Shown here one piece after another: positions 16,348 through 24,773 of a stretch of 64,000 nt of DNA. Source of the stretch: Microbacterium enclense (GTDB taxonomy: Bacteria; Actinomycetota; Actinomycetes; Actinomycetales; Microbacteriaceae). The position numbers and the translations under genes are program-made. The notes below the pieces were generated by a model. The model saw only the letters and a program-made list of their open reading frames with translations, did not search any database and was not told the DNA's origin. Each line of letters opens with the position of its first letter. Position 1 is the stretch's first letter. The stretch lies in contig CP116226.1 of assembly GCA_038182865.1 (NCBI GenBank), positions 3,968,001-4,032,000 of the forward strand, given 5' to 3'.

Positions 16348-17733
16348 ATGACCCTCACGACCCCCGATCTCTCGGCCGGCCTCACCCCCGACCCCGAAGC
16401 CGACGCCCGCGTCCGCGCGAACGACCGCGGGCATGTGTTCCACTCGTGGAGCGCTCAGGCGCTCATCGACCCGCTGCCGGTCGCCGGCGGCTCGGGTGCC
16501 ACGTTCTGGGACTACGCGGGAAACAGTTACCTGGACTTCTCGTCGCAGCTGGTCAACCTCAACCTGGGGCACCAGCACCCCGACCTCGTCGCCGCGATCC
16601 AGCGGCAGGCGGGCGAGCTCGCCACGATCCAGCCGGCGATGGCGAACGACGTGCGCGGAGAGCTCGCTCGACACATCGTCGAGGTCGCCCCCGCGGGCAT
16701 GTCGAAGGTCTTCTTCACCAACGGAGGAGCGGATGCCAACGAGAACGCGGTCCGCATGGCTCGCCTGGTCACGGGTAAGCGCAAGGTGCTCGCGATGTAC
16801 CGCAGCTACCACGGCAACACCTCGACCGCGATCACGCTGACCGGTGACCCGCGCCGCTGGGCGAACGAGCCTGCCGACGCCTCGGTCGTGCACTTCTTCG
16901 GGCCGTACGCCTATCGTTCGGCGTTCCACGCGGCGAACGAGGCCGAGGAGACGGCACGAGCCCTGGAGCATCTCGAGCAGACCATCATCCTCGAGGGCGC
17001 GTCCACGATCGGTGCGATCATCCTCGAGACGGTCGTGGGCACGAACGGTGTGCTCGTTCCGCCGCCGGGTTACCTCCCCGGCGTCCGGGCGCTGTGCGAC
17101 AAGTACGGCATCGTCTACATCGCCGACGAGGTCATGGTCGGTTTCGGCCGTATCGGCGAGTGGTTCGCCGTCGACGCCTTCGACGTCACGCCCGACCTCA
17201 TCACCTTCGCGAAGGGCGTGAACTCCGGCTACGTGCCGCTCGGCGGGGTCGTGATCTCCGACGCGATCGCGGCGCACTTCGACACGGTGGCGTTCCCCGG
17301 CGGGCTGACCTACTCCGGTCATCCGCTCGCCTGCGCGCCGGGTGTCGCGACGTTCGAGGTGTTCGCCCGCGACGGGATCCTCGAGCGCGTGCGCGACCTC
17401 GGCGAACGCGTCGTGGAGCCGCGCCTGCGGGCGATGGCCGAACGGCATCCCTCGATCGGAGAGGTGCGCGGGCGGGGACTGTTCTGGGCGATCGAGCTCG
17501 TGCGCGACCGCGAGACGCGCGAGCCGCTCGTTCCGTTCAACGCCGCCGGTCCCGCGGCCGCGCCCATGACGGCATTCGCCGCCGCGTGCAAGAAGGCGGG
17601 GCTCTGGCCGTTCACGCACTTCAACCGCGTGCACGTGGCCCCGCCGCTCGTCATCACCGAGGAGGAGCTCGTGCGCGGCCTCCACATCATCGACGAGGCG
17701 CTCACGGTCGCCGACGAGGCAGCCGCGTCGTGA
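16348..17733 (+). CDS. Class III PLP-dependent aminotransferase (omega-amino acid type)
   Basis: 461 residues, ribosome site GAAAGGG. Fold type I class III enzyme: TNGGADANENAVRMAR binds the PLP phosphate, YRSYHGNT stacks on the cofactor, YIADEVMVGFGRIGEWF holds the catalytic Asp, and the Schiff-base Lys is in DLITFAKGVNSGYVPLGG (~289). The context between two dehydrogenases suggests transamination of a beta- or gamma-amino acid or diamine to a semialdehyde. The precise amino donor is not readable from sequence. The downstream ALDH start overlaps its stop codon. Confidence 0.88.
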   Translation: MTLTTPDLSAGLTPDPEADARVRANDRGHVFHSWSAQALIDPLPVAGGSGATFWDYAGNSYLDFSSQLVNLNLGHQHPDLVAAIQRQAGELATIQPAMANDVRGELARHIVEVAPAGMSKVFFTNGGADANENAVRMARLVTGKRKVLAMYRSYHGNTSTAITLTGDPRRWANEPADASVVHFFGPYAYRSAFHAANEAEETARALEHLEQTIILEGASTIGAIILETVVGTNGVLVPPPGYLPGVRALCDKYGIVYIADEVMVGFGRIGEWFAVDAFDVTPDLITFAKGVNSGYVPLGGVVISDAIAAHFDTVAFPGGLTYSGHPLACAPGVATFEVFARDGILERVRDLGERVVEPRLRAMAERHPSIGEVRGRGLFWAIELVRDRETREPLVPFNAAGPAAAPMTAFAAACKKAGLWPFTHFNRVHVAPPLVITEEELVRGLHIIDEALTVADEAAAS

Positions 17734-19154
17734 GAGTGCTCCGTAACGTCATCGGCGGCGAGTCGGTCGCCTCCGAGGGCGCCCTGCTCGACCTCGTCAG
17801 CCCCGTGACCGGCGAGGTGTACGCGCAGGCACCCGTGTCGACGGACGCCGAGGTGGATGCCGCGGTCGCCGCCGCCGCGGCCGCGTTCGCCGCGTGGAAG
17901 CGGGCGACTCCCGCCGAGCGCCAGCTCGCGCTGTTCCGTCTCGCCGATGCGCTGGAGGCCCGGGCGGAGGAGTTCGCCGACCTCGAGTCGGAGGACACCG
18001 GGAAGCCGCGCGCCAGCCTCGTCGCCGACGAGATCGTCCAGTCGGTCGATCAGCTGCGCTTCTTCGCCGGGGCGGCGCGCGAGCTGAACGGTCGAGCAGC
18101 CGCCGAGTACGCCGAAGGCTTCACCTCGTACGTGCGCCGCGAGCCGATCGGGGTCGTCGCACAGGTGACGCCGTGGAACTACCCCCTGAACATGGCGGTG
18201 TGGAAGATCGGTCCGGCGATCGCGGCGGGCAACACCGTGGTACTCAAGCCCAGCGAGACGACCCCTCAGACGACGGTGCTGCTCGCCGAGATCGCCGCCG
18301 AGATCCTGCCGCCGGGGGTGCTGAACGTCGTTCTCGGCGACCGCGACACCGGCCGCGCCCTCGTGGAGCACCCCAGTCCCCAGCTCGTCGCGATCACGGG
18401 CTCCGTTCGCGCGGGGATGCAGGTCGCGACCTCGGCCGCCCGCGACCTCAAACGCGTCCACCTCGAGCTCGGCGGCAAGGCGCCCGCGATCGTCTTCGCC
18501 GACGCCGACCTGGAGGCGGCGGCATCCGGGATCGCCGAAGCCGCGTTCTTCAACGCCGGCCAAGACTGCACCGCGGCGACGCGGCTCCTCGTGCACTCTT
18601 CACTGCACGACGCCTTCGTCGAGCGCCTCGTGACGTACGTCGAGCAGCACGTGCGCGTGGGGGCTCCGGACGACCCGGATGCCTTCTTCGGACCGGTGAA
18701 CAACCCCGACCAGCTCGCACGGGTCGAAGGGTTCATCGAGCGGCTGCCCGCCCACGCGCGGATCGCCACGGGCGGGGCGCGGGTGGGCGACACCGGGTGC
18801 TTCTTCGCGCCGACCGTGGTCACGGGCGTCCGCCAGGACGACGAGCTCGTGCAGCAGGAGGTCTTCGGCCCGGTCCTGGCGGTGCAGTCCTTCGACACCG
18901 AGGAAGAAGCGCTGGAGCTCGCCAACGGCGTGCCCTACGCGCTCGCCGCGTCGGTCTGGACCCGCGACAGCGGACGCTCCCTGCGTCTCAGCCGCGACCT
19001 GGACTTCGGGTGCGTCTGGATCAACGCGCACATCCCGTTCGTCTCTGACATGCCGCACGGCGGGTTCAAGCACTCGGGATACGGCAAAGACCTGTCGATC
19101 TACGGCTTCGAGGACTACACGCGCCTGAAGCACGTGATGGCGAGTCTGGACTGA
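17730..19154 (+). CDS. NAD(P)-dependent aldehyde dehydrogenase (aminobutyraldehyde/betaine-aldehyde type)
   Basis: 474 residues, GTG start at 17730 overlapping the aminotransferase stop by four bases. The full catalytic set is present: TPWNYPLNMAVWK with the oxyanion Asn, Glu in HLELGGKAPAIVF (~246) and nucleophile Cys in FNAGQDCTAATR (~280). The NAGQDC motif and FTSYVRREPIGV resemble gamma-aminobutyraldehyde and betaine aldehyde dehydrogenases. In this operon it probably oxidises an amino-aldehyde made from a polyamine or related amine, while mmsA handles the shorter semialdehyde. The mutual order of steps is inference. Confidence 0.88.
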   Translation: MRVLRNVIGGESVASEGALLDLVSPVTGEVYAQAPVSTDAEVDAAVAAAAAAFAAWKRATPAERQLALFRLADALEARAEEFADLESEDTGKPRASLVADEIVQSVDQLRFFAGAARELNGRAAAEYAEGFTSYVRREPIGVVAQVTPWNYPLNMAVWKIGPAIAAGNTVVLKPSETTPQTTVLLAEIAAEILPPGVLNVVLGDRDTGRALVEHPSPQLVAITGSVRAGMQVATSAARDLKRVHLELGGKAPAIVFADADLEAAASGIAEAAFFNAGQDCTAATRLLVHSSLHDAFVERLVTYVEQHVRVGAPDDPDAFFGPVNNPDQLARVEGFIERLPAHARIATGGARVGDTGCFFAPTVVTGVRQDDELVQQEVFGPVLAVQSFDTEEEALELANGVPYALAASVWTRDSGRSLRLSRDLDFGCVWINAHIPFVSDMPHGGFKHSGYGKDLSIYGFEDYTRLKHVMASLD

Positions 19155-19242
19155 GCGGCGCGCCCCGAGCGCGCGCTCGCGGTGCCGGCGCCCGGCGCGT
19201 CCGTGGGCGCGGCAAGATCGAACGCGGCGACGAGCGAACGAG

Positions 19243-19716
19243 TCAGCCGATGACCCACGATGACGCGCCGGCCGTCACGGCCCACACTGACCCGGCCGGC
19301 GCTCCATCGACACGCACCTTCAGCCGAACGCCCAGGCTCACCCAATCGTCCTGCACGACGATCGCTTGCGGCTCATCACTGCAGGAGAGCGTTGTCGCAG
19401 CCCCGTCGTCCACGCTGACACCCGCCTCGCCTGCCGGGCCGTGGCATACCGCGTAGATCGACGTCGTGCCCCGATCGCCGGCGATCTGAACGGTCCCCTC
19501 TCGCGCAGCCCCGCCACCCCCGGACAGACCACCGTACGGCGTACGCCCTTCCGCGCGCAGTTGCGCGTCCAGGCGGCCCGCCAGAGCAGTAGCCGCGGTG
19601 AGATCCTCGGCGGAATCGGATTCTCCTGCCGCGCAGGATGCCAAACCCAGACACAGTCCTGCCACGGCGACGACGCCCACTATTCGCCTTCGCACGCGAC
19701 GTGTTCCTTCCGGCAC
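19243..19716 (-). CDS. Predicted lipoprotein, last gene of the ECF sigma operon
   Basis: 157 residues starting at a GTG that overlaps the 3' end of the sigma factor gene by 37 bases and has GAGGGTGAG in front. A basic N-terminus, hydrophobic stretch and lipobox GLASC (Cys near 28) mark it as a lipoprotein. The mature part has an acidic start, a Gly-rich stretch (YGGLSGGGGAA) and ends SVWAVTAGASSWVIG. I recognise no domain. Its tight coupling to the sigma gene suggests that it belongs to the same envelope response. Confidence 0.75.
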   Translation of the reverse strand: MPEGTRRVRRRIVGVVAVAGLCLGLASCAAGESDSAEDLTAATALAGRLDAQLRAEGRTPYGGLSGGGGAAREGTVQIAGDRGTTSIYAVCHGPAGEAGVSVDDGAATTLSCSDEPQAIVVQDDWVSLGVRLKVRVDGAPAGSVWAVTAGASSWVIG

Positions 19717-20228
19717 GGCATCTCACCCTCCTCCTCGAGCACGGATCGCAGTTGCTGTTTCGCTTTTGCGAGACGGGATCGAGCGGTAGAGGGGTTCAAG
19801 CCGAGTACGGCCGCGGCCTCGTGGGATCGAAGCCCGTCCCAGTAAATGAGTCTCACCAGTTCGGCGTCATCGGAGGGAAGCGCCGCGATAGCCGCCCTCA
19901 CGTCGATCGAGGTGTCGTCCATGGCGGACGATGGGGGCGAGGTCTGCATCTCTTCTGCCAGTCGTTGCACGGCGGCGGAGCGCCTCGCGACGGTGCGGCG
20001 AGAATTGAGTGTCACATTGCGCGCAGTGGCGTACAGCCACATTCGGCCTTCTCCTGGGTCCACGGGTATTCTCCGGCGAAGTTTCCACGCGGTGAGAAGC
20101 AGTTCCCCGAACGCGTCCGCGGCGTCCGCCGCGTTCGGCAAGCGTCGTTGGAAGTATCGGGCGAGGTCGTCCTCGTTGCGGCGTATGAGCTCGTCGAACG
20201 TCGACGTCTGGATCGTGGTCGAGCGCAT
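19680..20228 (-). CDS. ECF-type RNA polymerase sigma factor
   Basis: 182 residues. Region 2 is recognisable as FDELIRRNEDDLARYFQRRLPNAADAADAFGELLLTAWKLR and GRMWLYATARNVTLN, and region 4 as AIAALPSDDAELVRLIYWDGLRSHEAAAVLGLNPSTARSRLAKAKQQLR, with the helix-turn-helix at the end. The ATG at 20228 shares one base with the stop of the upstream membrane gene (TGATG), so the two are translationally coupled. No zinc-binding anti-sigma (HxxxCxxC) is encoded nearby. Region 4 is the standard length, with only a short basic-acidic tail. Confidence 0.9.
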   Translation of the reverse strand: MRSTTIQTSTFDELIRRNEDDLARYFQRRLPNAADAADAFGELLLTAWKLRRRIPVDPGEGRMWLYATARNVTLNSRRTVARRSAAVQRLAEEMQTSPPSSAMDDTSIDVRAAIAALPSDDAELVRLIYWDGLRSHEAAAVLGLNPSTARSRLAKAKQQLRSVLEEEGEMPCRKEHVACEGE

Positions 20229-20827
20229 CAGCTGCAATCGGTTGTCTGACTCGAAAGGCGCACTTCCCGGCCCGGTCGCATCTCATTCACACGATCGCCG
20301 AGACCCGCCCACATCCGCTCGGCGACGAGCATATGAATGGCTTGCTGCGTGATCTCCGCGTCCGTCATCTCGATGCGCCGCACCTCGCCGTCCATCTGCC
20401 GGACGGGCTCGGAAGCCGCAAGGTCGTCCCGGATCTCGGCCTCTTTCGCCGTGGTGTCCAGCGTCGGCACGTCGATACCACTGACGATCGCTCTCGCGTC
20501 ACGGACGAGGGGGTCGTCGTCGGCCAGCCCCTCCCACTGGACGACGATGCCCTGGAAGCACGCGGAGCCGTCTGTTCGATCGATGGAGAACACATTGTCT
20601 GCGACCCACCCCCACGGTGTCTCCGTTCCCCCACTGGCCACGGCCACGGACCCGCCCCCGATCAGAAGGGCCGACGCGACCGCAGCCGATGTCCAGAACC
20701 GGAACCGGCGCCCATGAGGCCCCCGCGCCTCGGCGAGGATCTGCGAGCGATGCGCCGCGAGGCCCGTCGGCGCCGTCACCCGCGGTCCAGCGGCACGGAT
20801 ACGTGCCTCGAGCTCGTCGTCATCCAT
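20228..20827 (-). CDS. Single-pass membrane protein coupled to the ECF sigma gene
   Basis: 199 residues from an ATG at 20827 behind GAGGGG. A cytoplasmic N-terminus of ~45 residues (MDDDELEARIRAAGPRVTAP) precedes one transmembrane helix (WTSAAVASALLIGGGSVAVA), then an extracytoplasmic domain of ~130 residues with two cysteines. It occupies the operon position where a membrane anti-sigma factor is commonly found but lies before the sigma gene and has no zinc-finger motif. The parsimonious inference is a sensor or anti-sigma-like partner; it could also merely be a target of the sigma factor. Confidence 0.7.
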   Translation of the reverse strand: MDDDELEARIRAAGPRVTAPTGLAAHRSQILAEARGPHGRRFRFWTSAAVASALLIGGGSVAVASGGTETPWGWVADNVFSIDRTDGSACFQGIVVQWEGLADDDPLVRDARAIVSGIDVPTLDTTAKEAEIRDDLAASEPVRQMDGEVRRIEMTDAEITQQAIHMLVAERMWAGLGDRVNEMRPGREVRLSSQTTDCS

Positions 20828-20844
20828 GGTGGCACCCCTCGTTT

Positions 20845-20873
20845 GAAACATCGTCCGTGTGAAACACCGTTTC
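20845..20873 (-). promoter_or_regulatory. Candidate ECF promoter/operator upstream of the sigma operon
   Basis: GAAAC motifs occur at 20845-20849 and 20861-20865, and the second forms a perfect inverted repeat GAAACACCGTTTC (20861-20873). On the minus strand GGAAAC at 20874-20869 has the form of an ECF -35 element, 40-50 bases before the first gene. Autoregulation is likely but not shown. Confidence 0.4.
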
Positions 20874-20879
20874 CTCGTA

Positions 20880-21091
20880 CATGTCCGCAGCTGAGAAAAC
20901 TGTCCAACACCCGCGCGCCATGTTCGTGGGCGAGCTCGTCATCGAGGGAGTCGTCTCGGCGGACCTCGGGCTCCTCTCTCCACAGGCGGAGGGCCGGCAG
21001 TCTCCCGACGGGCGCAGCAGCTCACCGGAGCGCGGCAGAACGAGCCGGGGGGGGACGGCGCGGAACCCATCGGTTTCGCACTGCCGGAGGC
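20880..21091. other. Intergenic region without a recognisable gene
   Basis: About 210 bp between the divergent ends of the sigma operon promoter and the MarR gene stop. The short frames within it have poor codon usage. Its right end holds one arm of a 20-bp imperfect inverted repeat (21062-21081) that flanks the MarR-oxidoreductase pair. Confidence 0.4.
21062..21081 (+). repeat. Left arm of imperfect inverted repeat flanking marR-oxidoreductase
   Basis: GGAACCCATCGGTTTCGCAC matches the reverse complement of 22597-22616 at 17 of 20 positions. The two arms lie just outside the 3' ends of the two divergent genes. Confidence 0.5.
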
Positions 21092-21493
21092 CTACCGATA
21101 GACGACCTTCGCAAGGAGCTCACTCAACGCTTGTCGCTCGGACGGGTCCAAATCAGCAAGGAGAGGGTCGAGTGCGGCGCTGGTGCGGCGCTCAAGCGCC
21201 GCCGCGAAGTCCTGCCCCGCCTCGGTGAGCGCGACCGTGAAGCCCCGGCCATCCCCGGCAGCAGGTATCCGAGTAACCAGCTCGCGGCGCTCGGCCCGCG
21301 CGATCAGCCCGGACACACTCGACCGGTCGACGCCGAGCGCGGCAGCAAGCTCCGCCATCCGCGGCTGACGGTCCCGAAGTATCGCCAGCATTCGCAGCTG
21401 CGTCAACGACATGTCCCCCTCCGCTGAAAGCCGTGTCAGGCGTCCCATCACCTCGAACGACAACCGAGCCAGTTCGTCTACCGGAGCCGACAT
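21092..21493 (-). CDS. MarR-family transcriptional regulator
   Basis: 133 residues from ATG 21493. The winged helix-turn-helix is visible as MSLTQLRMLAILRDRQPRMAELAAALGVDRSSVSGLIARAERRELVTR followed by the wing GDGRGFTVALTEAG. Flanking helices form the dimer interface. It is divergent from a quinone-oxidoreductase-like gene with an inverted repeat in the 103-bp gap, the standard arrangement for a MarR repressor that responds to a toxic phenolic, quinone or electrophile and controls its neighbour. An ATG at 21532 is in frame but lies within the likely operator. Confidence 0.85.
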   Translation of the reverse strand: MSAPVDELARLSFEVMGRLTRLSAEGDMSLTQLRMLAILRDRQPRMAELAAALGVDRSSVSGLIARAERRELVTRIPAAGDGRGFTVALTEAGQDFAAALERRTSAALDPLLADLDPSERQALSELLAKVVYR

Positions 21494-21525
21494 TGCAACT
21501 TTTCCCGCTGGGTGGGCTGGCGCGC

Positions 21526-21554
21526 TTGACATAGTTGGTAACCCTCACTAGTTT
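21526..21554 (+). promoter_or_regulatory. Promoter of the oxidoreductase gene
   Basis: TTGACA (21526-21531) and TAGTTT (21549-21554) are separated by 17 bp, a good sigma-70-type promoter. It is embedded between the arms of the MarR-type inverted repeat. Confidence 0.55.
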
Positions 21555-21573
21555 GATTGGCGTTCCCAACTAT
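21531..21573. promoter_or_regulatory. Inverted repeat, probable MarR operator
   Basis: ATAGTTGG (21531-21538) and CCAACTAT (21566-21573) form a perfect 8-bp inverted repeat spaced by 27 bp, overlapping the -35 element and the transcription start of the divergent oxidoreductase gene. Repression of both genes is inferred. Confidence 0.5.
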
Positions 21574-21596
21574 ATCAGCACTGAACAGGACACACC

Positions 21597-22562
21597 ATGT
21601 ACGCCGCCGTCGTCACCGCATTCGACCAGCCGCCTCTCTACCAGGAGTTCCCCACGCCTCAGCAGGCAGAGGGGCAGGAGCTCGTGACCGTCGTTGCTTC
21701 CGCCATCGCTCCCCGCGCCCTGTCTCAAGCGGACGGCTCGCACTACACCAGCACCGACGAACTCCCGCTGATCCCCGGCGTAGATGGCGTCGCCCGTGCC
21801 GCGGACGGCAGCCTCCGATACTTCATCCTCCCCGACACCAACCTCGGCGCGATCGCGGAGCAGACCCTCATCGACCCGCAGCGCAGCGTCGCCTTGCCCG
21901 AGGGCGTAGACCCCGTCGTGATCGCCGCGGCCATGAACCCGGCGATGTCCTCCTGGATTGCCCTCCGCCGCCGGATCGACTTCCAGCAGGGCTCCCGGGT
22001 GCTGATCATGGGCGCCACCGGCAACGCCGGCCGGATGGCCGTGCAGATCACTAAGCGCCTCGGCGCTTCCCATGTCACTGCCGCCGGGCGCGGCGCAGAC
22101 AAGCTCGCTCCCCTCACCGCGCTGGGCGCCGACACCCTCGTCGATCTCGGCCAGGACGAAGAGGTCACCGCCCGCGACCTCGCCTCAGCCGGCCGCGACG
22201 TCGATGTCGTCATCGACTACCTCTGGGGCGCACCCACGACCGCCGCGATGTACGCGATCGTGCCCGCCCGCGACGATGACTCCCAACCGCTGACCTGGAT
22301 TCAGATCGGATCGGTCGCGGGACGTGAATCTGCGATCCCCTCTGCGGCACTACGCGCCATCAACCTGCGAATCGTGGGCAGCGGTCAGGGCTCCGTCTCC
22401 ACCCGCGACATCCTCCAAGAACTCCCGGGCCTTGCCGCCGAGGTCACCCACGGCGGCTACGAAATCAACGCCCGCGCCGTGCCGCTGAAAGACGTCACCG
22501 CCGCCTGGCGCGAAGCCGCAACCAGCAGCGACCGGCTCGTCATCGTCCCGGAACACTCCTAA
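21597..22562 (+). CDS. Medium-chain quinone oxidoreductase-like protein
   Basis: 321 residues. An MDR-superfamily reductase without zinc ligands: a GroES-like N-terminal part (ASAIAPRALSQADGSHYTS), the nucleotide-binding Rossmann motif VLIMGATGNAGRMAVQITKRLGA and the cofactor-domain end. It probably uses NADPH to reduce quinones or alpha,beta-unsaturated carbonyls. It is controlled by the divergent MarR protein, consistent with a detoxification module. Length and motifs look intact. Confidence 0.85.
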   Translation: MYAAVVTAFDQPPLYQEFPTPQQAEGQELVTVVASAIAPRALSQADGSHYTSTDELPLIPGVDGVARAADGSLRYFILPDTNLGAIAEQTLIDPQRSVALPEGVDPVVIAAAMNPAMSSWIALRRRIDFQQGSRVLIMGATGNAGRMAVQITKRLGASHVTAAGRGADKLAPLTALGADTLVDLGQDEEVTARDLASAGRDVDVVIDYLWGAPTTAAMYAIVPARDDDSQPLTWIQIGSVAGRESAIPSAALRAINLRIVGSGQGSVSTRDILQELPGLAAEVTHGGYEINARAVPLKDVTAAWREAATSSDRLVIVPEHS

Positions 22563-22596
22563 CGCCAATCCATCCCTCAGCGTCGGTTGCTGCATG

Positions 22597-22616
22597 GTCC
22601 GAAACCGATCGGTTCT
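22597..22616 (-). repeat. Right arm of imperfect inverted repeat flanking marR-oxidoreductase
   Basis: Reads AGAACCGATCGGTTTCGGAC on the minus strand, 17/20 identical to 21062-21081. It contains the palindrome AACCGATCGGTT. Confidence 0.5.
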
Positions 22617-22726
22617 GCACGACCTCGAAGCCTGCTCAGTCGCGACGGTTTCCGCGGTGTTTCGGCGCTTTAAATTCCGAATTCATCATTGATATCCCGT
22701 CTGTTCCGCTGATACCGTCGCCCATC

Positions 22727-23197
22727 ATGAGTTCCGCCACTGATCGCCCCGTGACGCTCGACCGCGTGTCGAAGGCGATCGTCGAGCAGCTGCAGGAAGA
22801 CGGCCGCCGCTCGTACGCCGAGATCGGCAAAGCCGTCGGTCTCAGCGAGACCGCCACGCGCCAGCGCGTGCAGAAGCTGCAGGATGCCGGCATCCTGCAG
22901 ATCGTCGCGGTCACCGACCCGCTGCAGCTCGGCTTTGCGCGGCAGGCGATGATCGGCGTGCGCGTCTCGGGAGACACCCGCGTCGTCGCCGCTGAGATGG
23001 CGGAACTCCCGGGTGTGACCTACGTGGTCTCCACCGCGGGGTCGTTCGACCTGCTCGTCGAGGTCGTCTGCGAGAGCGACGACGACCTCATCGACCTGCT
23101 GAACGACCGCGTGCGCGCCCTTCCCGACGTCGTCTCGACCGAGACGTTCGTCTATCTCAAGCTCCACCGTCAGCTCTACAACTGGGGAACACGATGA
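22727..23197 (+). CDS. Lrp/AsnC-family transcriptional regulator
   Basis: 156 residues. The N-terminal helix-turn-helix (VSKAIVEQLQEDGRRSYAEIGKAVGLSETATRQRVQKLQDAGIL) is joined to a RAM/AsnC effector domain (GVTYVVSTAGSFDLLVEVVCESDDDLIDLLND). It is the first gene of an operon with a class III aminotransferase (four-base overlap) and an APC permease, so it most likely senses an amino acid or amine and controls its uptake and transamination. The upstream 120 bp are relatively AT-rich (TTTAAATTCCGAATTCATCA), as expected for its promoter. Confidence 0.9.
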   Translation: MSSATDRPVTLDRVSKAIVEQLQEDGRRSYAEIGKAVGLSETATRQRVQKLQDAGILQIVAVTDPLQLGFARQAMIGVRVSGDTRVVAAEMAELPGVTYVVSTAGSFDLLVEVVCESDDDLIDLLNDRVRALPDVVSTETFVYLKLHRQLYNWGTR

Positions 23198-24588
23198 CCC
23201 TTCTCGATACAGACCAGAACGCGACCCTCCAGACGAAAGCCCGCGACCACCTCTGGATGCACTTCGCCCGTCAGTCGGTGATGACTGACGGCCCCGGCGT
23301 CCCGATCATCGTCAAGGGCGAGGGGCACCACATCTTCGACTCCACCGGCAAGCGCTACATCGACGGCCTCGCCGGGCTCTTCGTGGTCAACGCCGGGCAC
23401 GGGCGTCGGCGCATCGCCCAGGCCGCGGCGAAGCAGGCCGAGGAGCTGGCGTTCTTCCCCCTGTGGTCGTACGCCCATCCTGCCGCGATCGAGCTCGCCG
23501 AGCGCCTGGCCAACCTCGCGCCCGGGGACCTCAACCACGTCTTCTTCTCCACCGGTGGCGGGGAGGCGGTCGAGACCGCGTTCAAGCTCGCCAAGCAATA
23601 CTGGAAGACGCAGGGGCAGCCCACCAAGCACAAGGTCATCTCGCGCGCCATCGCGTACCACGGCACCACGCAGGGCGCCCTCGCCATCACGGGCCTGCCG
23701 GTGATGAAGCACATGTTCGAACCCGTCACCCCGGGCGGCTTCCGCGTGCCGAACACGAACTACTACCGCGCCGAGGAATCGGGATTCGGGGGCGGAACGC
23801 CCGAGGAATTCGGTCTGTGGGCCGCCGACCGCATCGAGCAGATGATCCAGTTCGAGGGGCCCGAGACCGTCGCCGCGGTGTTCCTCGAGCCCGTGCAGAA
23901 CGCGGGTGGCTGCTTCCCCGCCCCGGCCGGATACTTCCAGCGCGTGCGCGAGATCTGCGACAAGTACGACGTTCTGCTCGTCTCCGACGAGGTCATCTGC
24001 GCCTTCGGTCGCCTGGGCCACTACTTCGGCGCGTCGGCGTACGACTACCAGCCCGACATGATCACGTTCGCCAAGGCCGTGACGAGCGGCTACTCCCCTC
24101 TCGGCGGCACGATCATCAGCGACCGCATCTACGAGCCCTTCGCACACGGGGACGCGTCGTTCCCGCACGGCTACACCTTCGGCGGGCACCCCGTCTCGGC
24201 CGCGGTGGCGTTGGAGAACCTCGACGTCTTCGAAGAAGAGGGGCTGCTGGAGAACGTCCGCACGAACTCGCCTGTCTTCCGCTCGACGCTGGAGAAGCTG
24301 CTCGACCTGCCGATCGTCGGTGACGTCCGCGGAGACGGCTACTTCTTCGGCATCGAGCTCGTGAAGGACAAGGCGACGAAGGAGACCTTCGACGACGACG
24401 AGTCCGAGCGTCTCCTGCGCGGCTTCCTGTCGAAGGCACTGTTCGACGCGGGCCTGTACTGCCGCGCCGACGACCGGGGCGACCCCGTCATCCAGCTCGC
24501 CCCGCCCCTGACCCTCGGTCCTGCCGAGTTCACCGAGATCGAGCAGATCCTTCGCTCCGTCCTCACCGAGGCATCCACCCGCCTCTGA
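23194..24588 (+). CDS. Class III aminotransferase (omega-amino acid:pyruvate/putrescine type)
   Basis: 464 residues. Motifs: FSTGGGEAVETAFKLAKQYW (phosphate binding), AIAYHGTTQGALAITG, VSDEVICAFGRLGHYFG with the catalytic Asp, and ITFAKAVTSGYSPLGG with the PLP Lys (~294). The YHGTTQGA and PLGGTI blocks resemble beta-alanine/taurine/omega-amino acid aminotransferases that use pyruvate. It overlaps the Lrp gene by four bases and lies before an APC permease, giving a sense-import-transaminate unit for an amine or omega-amino acid. It is distinct from the paralogue at 16.3-17.7 kb. Confidence 0.9.
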   Translation: MTLLDTDQNATLQTKARDHLWMHFARQSVMTDGPGVPIIVKGEGHHIFDSTGKRYIDGLAGLFVVNAGHGRRRIAQAAAKQAEELAFFPLWSYAHPAAIELAERLANLAPGDLNHVFFSTGGGEAVETAFKLAKQYWKTQGQPTKHKVISRAIAYHGTTQGALAITGLPVMKHMFEPVTPGGFRVPNTNYYRAEESGFGGGTPEEFGLWAADRIEQMIQFEGPETVAAVFLEPVQNAGGCFPAPAGYFQRVREICDKYDVLLVSDEVICAFGRLGHYFGASAYDYQPDMITFAKAVTSGYSPLGGTIISDRIYEPFAHGDASFPHGYTFGGHPVSAAVALENLDVFEEEGLLENVRTNSPVFRSTLEKLLDLPIVGDVRGDGYFFGIELVKDKATKETFDDDESERLLRGFLSKALFDAGLYCRADDRGDPVIQLAPPLTLGPAEFTEIEQILRSVLTEASTRL

Positions 24589-24591
24589 CCC

Positions 24592-24626
24592 GGGAGGGAT
24601 GCCGGCGCCACCCCTGTCGGCATCCC
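24592..24626 (+). terminator. Hairpin between aminotransferase and permease genes
   Basis: GGGATGCCG and CGGCATCCC form a perfect 9-bp stem, extendable by flanking GGGAG/CTCCC pairs, just after the aminotransferase stop. It may be a partial terminator or mRNA end that lowers permease expression. Confidence 0.5.
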
Positions 24627-24773
24627 TCTCCCCCACCGCACACCGACACCACGCTCTCCCGGCACCACCCCCGCCGACACTCCCGCTCCCACCCTGAGCG
24701 GTGCCTCCGATGCTGTACCCGACACCATCTCCCGTCACGACCGCGTCGTGACCCGCACCCTCCAGGAGGAGCC

